Shown here one piece after another: positions 26,248 through 35,143 of a DNA stretch of 64,000 bases. A program made the position numbers and the translations under genes. The first letter of the stretch is position 1. Each line of letters starts with the position of its first letter. This DNA is from Aradus depressus (Eukaryota > Arthropoda > Insecta > Hemiptera > Aradidae). The notes below the pieces were generated by a model. It was not told the origin of the DNA and did not search any database. It saw nothing but the letters and a program-made list of their open reading frames with translations. The DNA lies in contig OY759219.1 of NCBI GenBank assembly GCA_963662175.1, positions 45,748,675-45,812,674 on the forward strand, read 5' to 3'.

Positions 26248-26375
26248 TATCGTAACTATAGTTAAAGGACTATAAGCCTTTTTCCGTATGAATAATTGAA
26301 AATGATAACATCATAAATGTACTGTCGAAGAATTGAATAGGCTTATAGGAGATATTGGGAGAAAATTAAAAGGTC

Positions 26376-26403
26376 CCCGGGCAACGCCGGGTATTACTGC
26401 TAG
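26376..26403 (+). terminator. Helitron 3' hairpin and CTAG terminus
   Basis: The stem is CCCGG (26376-26380), the loop gcaacg and the closing arm CCGGG (26387-26391), followed by tattactg and CTAG. In Helitrons such a hairpin marks the end of rolling-circle transfer; it is not shown to be a transcription terminator. A second, wider inverted repeat, ctataagcct near 26267 and aggcttatag near 26339, lies just upstream. Confidence 0.75.
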
Positions 26404-26456
26404 TTCTATATAAAACCGTCCGACTAGCTATATAGTTCATATTCATGGTTCTGAAA

Positions 26457-26840
26457 TTATAATAATCTAAGTTCTCTTATATTAAATATACCTCTTACTT
26501 TCTTTTTAGGGGATACATATTTAATTAGATATGATCCATTATTAAAATTTTCGGCAACTATAAATGGTCCATTGTATAACTCCAAAAAATTTCGCGAATA
26601 TTTTATTTTTTTTATTAGAAACTCTCAAAGCTTTTACTAAAACTTGATCACCAATTTGTAATGGTTCCATTATTTTCTTTTTACAATTAAAATTCAATAC
26701 TCAAAAAAATATCTCCAATCAATATTTAGATTTTAGAGCTGTTTACAATACCCCAGTGACAGTCACTCTTATCACATAATTCTCTAAATAGCTGTCTCAT
26801 TTGTTTATTAGTTCAACTTTAGACCTAACTTTGTTAACAT
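26457..26840 (-). pseudogene. Integrase C-terminal remnant of the outer element
   Basis: Read on the minus strand, the end of a Ty3/Gypsy-type integrase is recognisable. It ends at a TAA at 26459-26457. Just upstream lies a GPF-type module (YNGPF, then Y.L.KY), and before that a GDQVLVKA-like stretch (about 26655-26680). These lie in two different frames joined by a shift near 26585. Further upstream (about 26700-26840) the sequence still resembles the region before the C-terminal domain but has several stops and shifts. The protein would join reverse-transcribed DNA to the chromosome. This copy is broken and cannot encode it. No catalytic D,D-35-E core is preserved here. Confidence 0.65.
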
Positions 26841-27525
26841 ATCAATACTCTTTCTCCGTATTTTAATTTCTAACTTTAGTTTTTTTTTACCTTAATTTCA
26901 ATTATTTATTAATTAGACACCATTTAAATATCAAGTGATAACTTCTTTGTTTACATTAATATCTGTTTATTTTCATAAACTCAAATTCTACAAAAAAACA
27001 TTTCTCAACAGACAAAATTCTTATATCAAATATTTCAGGTATATTTTCACTATTTCATTTATATCATTTTCTTTTTCTTTCATGTTACATTTTATATTCT
27101 TAAATCACTTTCCCGGACAAGCAATTTTCAATACAAAATTTCCAACGGTTAGATTATATTGTTTCTTTCTCTTATATTTATAATTAATTCTTTGATTGTG
27201 TTTTCTCCGATATCTATGACTATTGTTTATAATTATTATTTTTCTATAATTTAGTTCATTTCTTTGCCCTAGGTATAATGTCTTACTATTTTTAAACTTA
27301 TTTTTATTATTATTATTACTGAAATTATGTTTTCACTTAAGTTTTTTACTCTTGTTATTGTTATGTTTACTTTTATATTTAATAACATTTACTTTTCGAT
27401 AATTTTTAATTTTGTTTATCTTATGTTTTTTTAGTTTCTCTATCTTATTATTATGTTTCTTTATAACAATACCATTAGATATTATGGACTTGAAAAATAA
27501 AATTCACAATATCTCTGCAATTATG
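26841..27525 (-). other. AT-rich gap between gag-like ORF and integrase remnant
   Basis: About 0.7 kb, extremely AT-rich. Plus-strand ORFs of 82-83 codons here are rich in Phe, Ile, Leu and Tyr and look like chance reading through T-rich DNA. In an intact element protease, reverse transcriptase and RNase H would lie here, but no motif for them was recognised. A deletion of most of pol is the simplest explanation. Confidence 0.55.
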
Positions 27526-28098
27526 TCAGTTTTCATTAGTTATTATGGTTTTAATAAATTTAAATTTGTCTATCTTCTTATTGAATTTTATTTTCTTCTG
27601 CGTTTCATTATTTTGCTTTATTTCTCCCTTTTCCTGTCTATCTACAATCATATTTGTATTTAATTTACTCTCGCCAGCCTCTACCGCACTTTCTATCTTA
27701 TTATTTAATTGTTCACATTTATGATTTATTTCTAAACTTTGATCACTAAATTTATCAATCTTATTATTTACTTCATCGAAACGTTTGTTTACATATTTTT
27801 TTATATTCTCAAATTTTGCGCTTACGTCCTCCTTTAATTCATCAATTTTTGAATTTAGTTCTAACTTAATTTCATTTAAATTTTTTGATTGATGCTCGAA
27901 TTTTACAATTACTTCCGAATGATTTACGTTCATATTTTTTATTACCATTTCCATCATTGTTTTTAAACTCACATTCGTCTCACTTTTTGGCTGAAGGCCC
28001 TCATCATTTTTATTTTTAATACTTTTTTCCTCTACCGCAACTACAATCCGTTCTGTTTTTCCTTCTCCCAAGTCCACATAAATAATTTCCTCCGCCAT
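27526..28098 (-). CDS. Gag-like coiled-coil protein of the outer element
   Basis: The ORF gives 190 residues from the ATG at 28098. The frame is open a further 27 codons upstream, but the internal ATG has a strong initiation context (A at -3, G at +4) and the upstream residues look like AT-rich leader. The start is MAEEIIYVDLGEG. Residues ~55-150 are a charged, heptad-like coiled coil (repeated KIDELK, NKRFDEVNNKID types), followed by a Lys/Asn-rich tail. There is no CCHC zinc knuckle. It is the first ORF downstream of the 5' LTR on the minus strand, the expected place for gag, which would form the retroelement particle in the cytoplasm. Assignment rests on position and coiled coil, not on a recognised capsid fold. 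The N-terminal coiled-coil plan resembles the inner element's ORF at 31928-33001. Confidence 0.55.
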   Translation of the reverse strand: MAEEIIYVDLGEGKTERIVVAVEEKSIKNKNDEGLQPKSETNVSLKTMMEMVIKNMNVNHSEVIVKFEHQSKNLNEIKLELNSKIDELKEDVSAKFENIKKYVNKRFDEVNNKIDKFSDQSLEINHKCEQLNNKIESAVEAGESKLNTNMIVDRQEKGEIKQNNETQKKIKFNKKIDKFKFIKTIITNEN

Positions 28099-28202
28099 GG
28101 TATCAAAAACATATAAAATACAAATACTTAAATTTAAAAAAAAATCACAATTAAAATTATTTTCTGCGTCACCCTTCACTCACTCATCATGTCCAATATT
28201 TC

Positions 28203-28266
28203 TGGGCGCCATTTTTAATATTCTTTACTTTAATAATTTTTTCACGTACCTGTTCGTTGCGACAAT
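28203..28266 (-). promoter_or_regulatory. Leader and candidate primer-binding site of the outer element
   Basis: Immediately after the minus-strand LTR end at 28267 the sequence is ATTGTCGCAACGAACAGG. It has the place of a primer-binding site but lacks an intact TGG start, so it may be mutated. A clean TGGCGCCCA occurs at 28211-28203 (minus), but it lies 55 bp inside the LTR end, which is unusual for a primer site. The tRNA is not assigned. Confidence 0.35.
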
Positions 28267-28419
28267 TGTCATATTCAAATCATTTTGACTTTCTACGAAA
28301 ATATAAATACTTATTTTGTTCTAGTCACATGCACAGACCACAACCTAAGGGTTCTTTTTATTGGAATGATTATGGGTGAAAAGTGATATCATAAAAAATA
28401 AGCAAGACATTTAAACTTT
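28267..28419 (-). repeat. 5' LTR of the outer element, fragment split off by the inner element
   Basis: This 153-bp stretch matches 18076-18226 of the 3' LTR, beginning (plus) tgtcat and continuing gactttctacgaaaatataa. Its last four bases, cttt (28416-28419), are repeated at 34461-34464. The rest of the LTR continues at 34465. Confidence 0.85.
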
Positions 28420-29686
28420 TGTAATAATGGTGTGTTGTGCGTCGCGTTTTTAATAATAAAATGTGGTTTTTGAATTTACTTTTAATCTAAGCTGCGGAGA
28501 TTTTCTCTAAAATTGCTTTGTCTTTACTAATTTAAAATGTCCATAGGATGCCAGATCGCTTAGGTAATAGACGATCATTTAAATTTACTGATTTTAATAT
28601 ACGAATTGGATTTCTATAACCAAAGGCGAAAGGATTCGTCAGCGAAAAGAGTTTTGAAAAACCAAATTGTTAAATCATAACTGACCTGGGATAGAGCATA
28701 GGAACAAACAACTAAAATTTAGAAATTCATTTTTAAAAGACTATATTTACAAAATAAAAATTGACTTAAAATTAAAAACATAATATAAAATTGAACCTTA
28801 TATGGAGAATAACGTCGTTTGGATGTTGGGGCTGGCTGGATATTACTGCATGGAGACAGGTTGCTCCCTCAAGATGAAAAGGGAACTCAAATTGAAGTCG
28901 GGCTGAACTTCCTGTCGACTCTCGGGGCTTCTCTCAACGGAACATCAATGGAGGGCTCTTGAAGACTCCCCAAAGACTCCTGGACTCTTCCTCAAGCTCT
29001 GGACTTCCACTAGAACTGCCCTCTTCTACTGTTGGATCTCGACTCCTGAATCTCGACTCACTCTTGGATCTAGCCTTCCACTGATCCAGGAAAGTGAAGT
29101 GTCCACTTCCACCTCTAGACCTCAACTGTAACTTCCACTGGTGGATCTTGACTGTAACTGAATGAACTTCTCGGAGGCTCTCACTTGGAACTCGGACTGC
29201 CATCTTCCCCCACTACTTCTCCTTCTTTCTTCTCCTCGGCCATTTCGGAATTTTCGGCATTTTCCTTGGAGACATCTAATTTGACTTATGCCCACTTTAA
29301 TTTGGACATTCCAGATAGCTTTATGGGCCACTAACAACGGGCTTGGAGCTCCAATCTGATATCTGACTGTAGCCAGATTGTAAAATCCGGGTTGTAAAAG
29401 GCTATATAAATATTCCTCCAGGTGACTGTTGGTGCCTTCTTTTATTGCATCTTGTCAGCTTCTTTCTTGACGGAGGCAAAATGGGATAAGCTCCTTCTAC
29501 CTGATCCGGGTCTCCCTAGCCCGCCTATAGAATTAAGGGTTTCTTTCACCATTACTGTTTTTATGCATTACTGACTTTACAAATTTGAAATTATAACACA
29601 TTTGGCCTATGCAACTATTGACTACATTACATTTAAAAATATATTCTACAATGTATTTGACCTAGTCGCAAATCCATTACACTACA
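28420..29686 (-). repeat. 3' LTR of the inner element
   Basis: It is 1267 bp, minus strand TGTAGTGTAATGG to CACCATTATTACA. It carries a GC-richer block (about 28800-29350) with imperfect ggatctcgact repeats. It has a 16-bp segment near 29041-29060 (ctcctgaatctcgact) that the other LTR lacks. The AT motif tatataaat at 29403-29411 is TATA-like on both strands. The partner LTR reads tattaaaat there, so the copy that should drive transcription has lost the canonical form. ORFs of 71-89 codons in this LTR have no recognisable product. Confidence 0.88.
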
Positions 29687-29698
29687 TTACCCTCTTCT
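29687..29698 (-). promoter_or_regulatory. Polypurine tract of the inner element
   Basis: The minus strand reads AGAAGAGGGTAA directly before the 3' LTR start TGTAGTG. The GAAGAGGG core is purine-only, as expected for the plus-strand primer. Confidence 0.65.
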
Positions 29699-31927
29699 GG
29701 TTTTACTAAAATTGTACGTAGGACAATTTTACTCCTACATACAACAATTATACAAAGAAATTGTATACAAAAAAAAAACTAGTATTTAAACAACTTATCT
29801 CTAAAATCTCTAATTAACAAAAAAAAATCATCTCCTTTATTCTTAAACTGTCCACAAATTTCAAAAAAAAAACAACAGAACTTACTAACTAGGGTTTGAA
29901 TAATATATATTTACAAGAAATTTATAATTAATATAAAAAAAACAAATTATTAATTTTTACTGTGGGTACAAAAACTTCAATATTTATTTTACATAATTTT
30001 CGTCCTTTCTTCTTATTTTTACAGTAATTAAATTATCCTATGCCAAAAAAAAAACATAACTAATCTTCTCTACAATATGGATAACCAATTCACTTAATAA
30101 CACTTTAATACTTAAATTTCTCAAAAAATCTGGGTCGACTCAAAAAAAATTTTTTCTTTTCTCATTACCAATGACAAAAAAAATGGGTTGCCTTCTAAAT
30201 TCAAAACTTTCATTCTATGGTCTCATTTTATAAATATTTCATCCTATCATCTACATTCGAGCAATCAAAAAAATTCATCTTATTTTCTTATTTATTCAAT
30301 ATATCCCCCCCCTTTTTTTTTTTTTTTGAAGTACATGTTTCTTATTATATATATGTGACGCTACTTAGGTCTTCACCCAATCCCTACCTATCCTTCATTT
30401 CTCTTAAACCTCAAAAAAAAATCTGATATACTCAAAAAAAATATCTCATATGTTTCTAACACATCTTATTACTTTATATCGTCGTAGATTCCATGGATCC
30501 TCCCTTCCTTGGGTAGGCCATCTCATAATTATATCGTCGTAGTACAGATAGATTCCTCCTTTCTCTGGGTAGGCAATCTCATAATAAATAAAATTCTCAT
30601 CGATATACTCTTAAACAAATAGTCCATTTTCACATAATAACTTTTCTCCATATTAATTCTCCGCGAAGTTTTACTAACGTCACATACAAACAAAAAAAAA
30701 CATCCCTATATATCTTTTTAATTATTCTTTATTATTCTTTGCTCTTTTATGAATCAATCCTGGATAAAATTATTTATAAAACCTTTTATACCGCGCATGT
30801 TATTCCTTTCTTTCCTACCTCACCCTTTTTAAAACTGTCATTTTCTTATCCTAAATGGCTTCACAAAAAAAAAACGACCACAAGCATCTCCCTATCAATA
30901 AAACAAAAACTTCTAGTTAAAAAATTTCCAAATATAATTTCGTATTTTAAAATCTTAAATTCCTTTCTTCCCATTAAATTCTTAAAAACAATATTGTGTC
31001 TTGACCAATAATACTTCTTAATTCATCTCTCCTTTTATCAATAAAAAAAAAATATTCTTATTTCAACCACTTTTCTCAATTACTTTTTATTTAAAAATTT
31101 ACCCATATAAAAAATCAAATATATCAATCACTTACTAAAAAAAAACTTTCTTACTTCTTCAAAATCTGTATAAATAATTCAAACTGGTCCATAAACAAAA
31201 TTAAACGAACTTCATAAATATTTCTTTTCAAACTCTTAATAATACTAACTAATCAAAGAACCACCACCATATAATTAAATAAAAAAAACGCAAAATTATT
31301 ATATATAAATTCGAACTATTATCACTAAATCTTATTTATAAAAATATCTTCTCCCAAAAAAATTTACCGAAATAAATTAATCCTATATCAAAAAAAAATA
31401 CTAAAAAAAATTAACTTGCTATTTAGTTCTCTTCCAAAGCCTCAATCGATCTATAAATAAATGCAATATATAAAATTTCAAATAACTCCAATTGTTCAAA
31501 AATATTATCAATAAATCTAACGCATAAAAATTCATCATCAAAAAAAATCAACCCAACAAAAAGAAAAACTTCCCAAATCTAAAATGAATCACGTTTATAT
31601 TTCTAAAATTACTAAAAAAAATTAACTCACTTCCAAAGCCTCAATCAACACAAACTTCCATGCAACTTATAAAATTCAAACTAACTCCAATAAAAAAATT
31701 ACATATAATTTTCAAATAAATCCAGTTTTCAAAAATAACATTTATAAATTTCACTCTCACCAAAAATAATTCTCACTTTCATTCAACTATTTACTCCACA
31801 TACTCATTTATTCAAAGTCTTCTGTTGTTTTCTGTCTAAATCTTCGTAATTTTTTGTTTAAATTTTGTTTTCGTAAGTCTGTCTGTAATGTCTGTAACTC
31901 ATTCGAGTTTCATAAAAAGGATATTCA
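29699..31927 (-). other. Long non-coding interior of the inner element
   Basis: About 2.2 kb, AT-rich, with no ORF of convincing composition. Small plus-strand ORFs (30217-30426, 30739-31011) look like chance. The minus strand has recurrent T-run motifs followed by gag and a purine-rich character. A stretch of about 0.8 kb (about 29990-30800) is similar in opposite orientation to 48050-48930 of the spacer. Matching anchors are the ggatcctcccttccttggg block at 30496 (inverse at 48370-48395), the ttgggtgaagacctaagta block near 30363-30385 (48517-48538) and gaatttagaaggcaaccca near 30185-30205 (48683-48700). It is therefore a shared family segment. Confidence 0.6.
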
Positions 31928-33001
31928 CTATAAAACGGCGGCTAATACAATGTTATTATTGCAAAGCCTAAAATTAATTATGTCCTTTTTTCGGATACCC
32001 CTGCGTACGATGTCTTTGAAAATCCCTTGCCCCTTATTTACTATAATCCGTTGTCGTCTGTCTGTCATTGTTTTTTCTAATTGTCCTTTCCCTTTTATTT
32101 TAAAACTTTTCTGTCCCGTTTGTCCGTTTGTTTCTATCAATATTTCCTTTAAATTATAAATTGTCTTTTGTAAAATATTAGTAACGTCATTTCTCCATAC
32201 AATCATTAAAACATTTGCACTCACACCCATATAATTGTTCATAACAATTTCTTCTTTTGAAAGAAATTTTCTTGTTATATTTATTCGACTGGGGAATTTC
32301 TTTTCTATTTCAAAATATGTCCTATTATTTGCTAACTTAATTTCACAACCTATCTTGATCTCATTCACTTTTTCCACTAAAACTTCTGAAACCTTTTCTT
32401 CCTGTACTAAAATTTCTAAGGTTGTTTCTGTTTCTAATTTTAAAATTTGAGCCTGTTCCTTTTTATTATTATTTTCAATAGTTTCTACTTTATTTTGGAC
32501 CTCTATCTTCTCTATCCCATTATCACTACTACTATTATCCATTCGCTCGGCTAAATTATCTATTTTACTTCCTAAATTATTTCCTAAATGAGCCTGTTCC
32601 TTTTTATTATTATTTTCAATAGTTTCTACTTTATTTTGGACCTCTATCTTCTCTATCCCATTATCACTACTACTATTATCCATTCGCTCGGCTAAATTAT
32701 CTATTTTACTTCCTAAATTATTTCCTAAATGAGCCTGTTCCTTTTTATTATTATTTTCAATAGTTTCTACTTTATTTTGGACCTCTATCTTCTCTATCCC
32801 ATTATCACTACTACTATTATCCATTCGCTCGGCTAAATTATCTATTTTACTTCCTAAATTATTTCCTAAATTATCTATTTTACTTTCTAAATTAGCTATT
32901 TGTGATCTTAAGTTAGCTATTTGTGATCCTACTCCCTTCAATATTTTTTCTACCCATTTTTCCATATAAGAATCTTCGGTCTCCTCTCTTTGTTTATCCA
33001 T
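31928..33001 (-). CDS. Gag-like coiled-coil protein with a triplicated 47-residue segment
   Basis: The 357-residue ORF starts 206 nt inside the 5' LTR and shortly after the primer-binding site, the expected gag position. The N-terminus (1-60) is a coiled coil with repeated SQIANL and SKIDNL units. Residues ~46-187 contain three near-perfect copies of a 47-residue segment (LGNNLGSKIDNLAERMDNSS and onward to NNNKKEQA). The C-terminal half is basic, with no intact CCHC zinc knuckle, protease or reverse transcriptase motif. A Gag role (particle assembly in the cytoplasm) is inferred from position and coiled coil. The intact frame over 1 kb in otherwise stop-rich AT sequence suggests it was coding until fairly recently. 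It could instead be a family-specific accessory ORF. Confidence 0.6.
   Translation of the reverse strand: MDKQREETEDSYMEKWVEKILKGVGSQIANLRSQIANLESKIDNLGNNLGSKIDNLAERMDNSSSDNGIEKIEVQNKVETIENNNKKEQAHLGNNLGSKIDNLAERMDNSSSDNGIEKIEVQNKVETIENNNKKEQAHLGNNLGSKIDNLAERMDNSSSDNGIEKIEVQNKVETIENNNKKEQAQILKLETETTLEILVQEEKVSEVLVEKVNEIKIGCEIKLANNRTYFEIEKKFPSRINITRKFLSKEEIVMNNYMGVSANVLMIVWRNDVTNILQKTIYNLKEILIETNGQTGQKSFKIKGKGQLEKTMTDRRQRIIVNKGQGIFKDIVRRGIRKKDIINFRLCNNNIVLAAVL
32444..32866 (-). repeat. Three tandem 141-bp units inside the gag-like ORF
   Basis: The segment with tcctaaatgagcctgttcc recurs at 32582 and 32723, exactly 141 bp apart, and the surrounding units match essentially base for base. As 141 is 47 codons, each added copy lengthens the coiled coil without breaking the frame. 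The very high identity implies recent expansion relative to the divergence of the LTRs, or ongoing homogenisation. Confidence 0.9.
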
Positions 33002-33186
33002 ATTTAAAAGATATTAAAAAAAAAAATTACTAAAATTTAACCAACTAAAAAAAAATGTAAATAAAATTTCAAAAATTAATTAATATAAAATATCAAAATT
33101 AAGTTTGTTCCCCGCTTTCCAAGTCAATTTTGGTTTAAAAATTTCGCCTTTCCTCTCTTGCTGAATAATAATGATTTTACCAAAAT

Positions 33187-33204
33187 CTCCACAAGGGGTT
33201 GCCA
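33187..33204 (-). promoter_or_regulatory. Primer-binding site of the inner element
   Basis: The minus strand reads TGGCAACCCCTTGTGGAG, three bases after the 5' LTR end (ATTACA at 33208). A TGG start pairs with the tRNA CCA end. The tRNA species was not identified from memory. Confidence 0.6.
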
Positions 33205-33207
33205 ATT

Positions 33208-34460
33208 TGTAATATTGGGGGGTTTGTGCGTCGCGTTTTTTAATAATAAAATGATATTTTGAATTTATTTTAATCGAAATTGCGGAGATTTTCTATAAAA
33301 CTGCTTTGTCTTTACTAATTTAAAATGTCCATAGGATGCCAGATCGCTTAGGTAATAGATGATCATTTAAATTTACTGATTTTAATATACGAATTGGATT
33401 TCTATAACCAAAGGCGAAAGGATTCGTCAGCGAAAAGAGTTTTGAAAAACCAAATTGTTAAATCATAACTGACCTGGGATAGAGCATAGGAACAAACAAC
33501 TAAAATTTAGAAATTCATTTTTAAAAGACTATATTTACAAAATAAAAATTGACTTAAAATTAAAAACATAATATAAAATTGAACCTTATATGGAGAATAA
33601 CGTCGTTTGGATGTTGGGGCTGGCTGGATATTACTGCATGGAGACAGGTTGCTCCCTCAAGATGAAAAGGGAACTCAAATTGAAGTCGGGCTGAACTTCC
33701 TGTCGACTCTCGGGGCTTCTCTCAACGGAACATCAATGGAGGGCTCTTGAAGACTCCCCAAAGACTCCTGGACTCTTCCTCAAGCTCTGGAATTCCACTA
33801 GAACTGCCCTCTTCTACTGTTGGATCTCGACTCACTCTTGGATCTAGCCTTCCACTGATCCAGGAAAGTGAAGTGTCCACTTCCACCTCTAGACCTCAAC
33901 TGTAACTTCCACTGGTGGATCTCGACTGTAACTGAATGAACTTCTCGGAGGCTCTCACTTGGAACTCGGACTGCCATCTTCCCCCACTACTTCTCCTTCT
34001 TTCTTCTCCTCGGCCATTTCGGAATTTTCGGCATTTTCCTTGGAGACATCTAATTTGACTTCTGTCCACTTTAATTTGGACATTCCAGATAGCTTTATGG
34101 GCCACTAACAACGGGCTTGGAGCTCCAATCTGGTACCTGACTGTAGCCAGATTGTAAAATCCGGGTTGTAAAAGGCTATTAAAATATTCCTCCAGGTGAC
34201 TGTTGGTGCCTTCTTTTATTGCATCTTGTCAGCTTCTTTCTTGACGGAGGCAAAATGGGATAAGCTCCTTCTACCTGATCCGGGTCTCCCTAGCCCGCCT
34301 ATAGAATTAAGGGTTTCTTTCACCATTACTGTTTTTATGCATTACTGACTTTACAAATTTGAAATTATAACACATTTGGCCTATGCAACTATTGACTACA
34401 TTACATTTAAAAATATATTCTACAATATATTTGACCTAGTCACAAATCCATTACACTACA
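33208..34460 (-). repeat. 5' LTR of the inner element
   Basis: It is 1253 bp, homologous to 28420-29686 over its whole length. The most diverged part is its inner end (ggggggtttgtgcg here, ggtgtgttgtgcg there). It lacks the 16-bp ctcctgaatctcgact segment. Where the partner has tatataaat it reads tattaaaat, so a TATA-like element is altered in the copy that would act as promoter. It is bounded outside by TSD cttt (34461-34464). Confidence 0.88.
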
Positions 34461-34464
34461 CTTT

Positions 34465-35143
34465 TAAAATCCATATTTTAATTTAATTTATTTTTTTTTT
34501 TAGTTATTAAGACAAGCTTACAATTATTTTTTATTCAACCGTATTATATTTTTTATAAAATATACAAATTATCAAATGGAAACTGCGCATTGATTAGCTT
34601 ACTTGCTGTATACTTTCATTGATGAGATGATTTTGGCTTCTTAATGATCGAGCTCCGTGTGGGTACCGTTGGTCTCATAAGCTCATCAATTCATTTATAC
34701 TTTTGTTACGAATTCCGTGTAGCCATCATCAACTTCATTACCACTCACTCCAAAACTTCACTTGTTTAATTTTTTCTTCTTTTTTTCTTTGCGCACACAG
34801 AGAGATCACTACTTCCTCTCTCAGTTTATCACATACGACTCCATTGTTTTTCGTACCATGGTTCTCCAGATTATATAATACCTAATCAGTATCTCATTAT
34901 AAATTTATTTAAAATTTACTTAGCTCCGATATTTTTATTTTTATTTTTTTTTTTTTATTTATTGTGAATTTATGAGTTCTTAATCCAATTATCATCAACA
35001 TGTGGTAACGATTAACTTTTTTAGTCAATCGATATCACTCTTTTTTTAATCAATTAGATTACTACATACCAAATAGATTCACCCCCCCTTAATTTATTAT
35101 TTAAAACCATAAAGTCATGTAGTTGTCAAAACGACACACTACA
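34465..35143 (-). repeat. 5' LTR of the outer element, larger fragment
   Basis: This matches 18227-18919 of the 3' LTR nearly base for base from taaaatccatattttaattt to cgacacactaca. It is the start of the outer element on the minus strand (TGTAGTGTGTCG at 35143). A 60-codon plus-strand ORF at 34703-34885 is the counterpart of the one in the other LTR and is not a gene. Confidence 0.85.

Larger units (their letters stand above)
20017..26403 (+). mobile_element. Non-autonomous Helitron with internal tandem arrays
   Basis: The 5' end is TCTATATAAATGAAGCTG, preceded by A (20016). The 3' end is CTAG (26400-26403), followed by T (26404). Eight bases before CTAG there is a GC hairpin, CCCGG-gcaacg-CCGGG (26376-26391). 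TC at the start, CTRR at the end with a subterminal hairpin, insertion between A and T, and no terminal inverted repeats or target duplication are the Helitron signature. The leader (20017-20130) includes gtttgtgtgtgtgtttc and a segment that the internal repeats derive from. The interior is almost entirely a ~143-bp array (20100-25880) followed by a 33-bp minisatellite (25951-26247). No Rep/helicase ORF is present, so movement would need a helper in trans. It sits inside the outer LTR element. Confidence 0.8.
28420..34460 (-). mobile_element. Inner LTR retrotransposon (6041 bp), non-autonomous
   Basis: It is a complete element with two LTRs of 1267 and 1253 bp and the target duplication CTTT (28416-28419 and 34461-34464), inserted in the outer element's 5' LTR. 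The uninterrupted site is seen at about 18217-18230 (aaacttttaaaatcc). On the minus strand the order is 5' LTR (34460-33208), primer-binding site (33204-33187), a gag-like ORF (33001-31928), about 2.2 kb without coding capacity, a polypurine tract (29698-29687) and 3' LTR (29686-28420). No protease, reverse transcriptase or integrase is seen, so it would depend on enzymes in trans, as LARD-like elements do. The two LTRs differ by substitutions and a 16-bp indel, so the insertion is not very recent. Confidence 0.9.
18076..35143 (-). mobile_element. Outer LTR retrotransposon, degenerate, with two nested insertions
   Basis: Two related terminal segments flank the region: 18076-18919 and 28267-28419 plus 34465-35143. 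Read on the minus strand they begin TGTAGTGTGTCG and end ATGACA. They are bounded by the 4-bp duplication CGGT inside a satellite monomer. Orientation is minus: the order from 35143 downward is 5' LTR, leader, gag-like ORF (28098-27526), integrase C-terminal remnant (about 26840-26457), 3' LTR. Subtracting the Helitron (6387 bp) and the inner LTR element with its duplicated CTTT (6045 bp) leaves about 4.6 kb. This is short for an autonomous Ty3/Gypsy-type element, and no protease or reverse transcriptase was recognised, so most of pol appears deleted. Ty3/Gypsy-type membership is inferred from the GPF-type integrase tail. Confidence 0.85.

Noticed and set aside
25917..26255. 112-codon ORF as a repeat protein
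   Set aside because: It is the 33-bp minisatellite read in frame. The opposite strand is equally open and there is no support for expression.
28203..28211. TGGCGCCCA as the outer element's primer-binding site
   Set aside because: It lies 55 bp inside the LTR end, whereas primer sites normally start within a few bases. It is mentioned only as an alternative.
29122..29337. 71-codon ORF in the inner element's LTR, repeated at 33896-34111
   Set aside because: The same LTR sequence in both copies. No initiation context or domain was seen, and LTRs rarely encode proteins.
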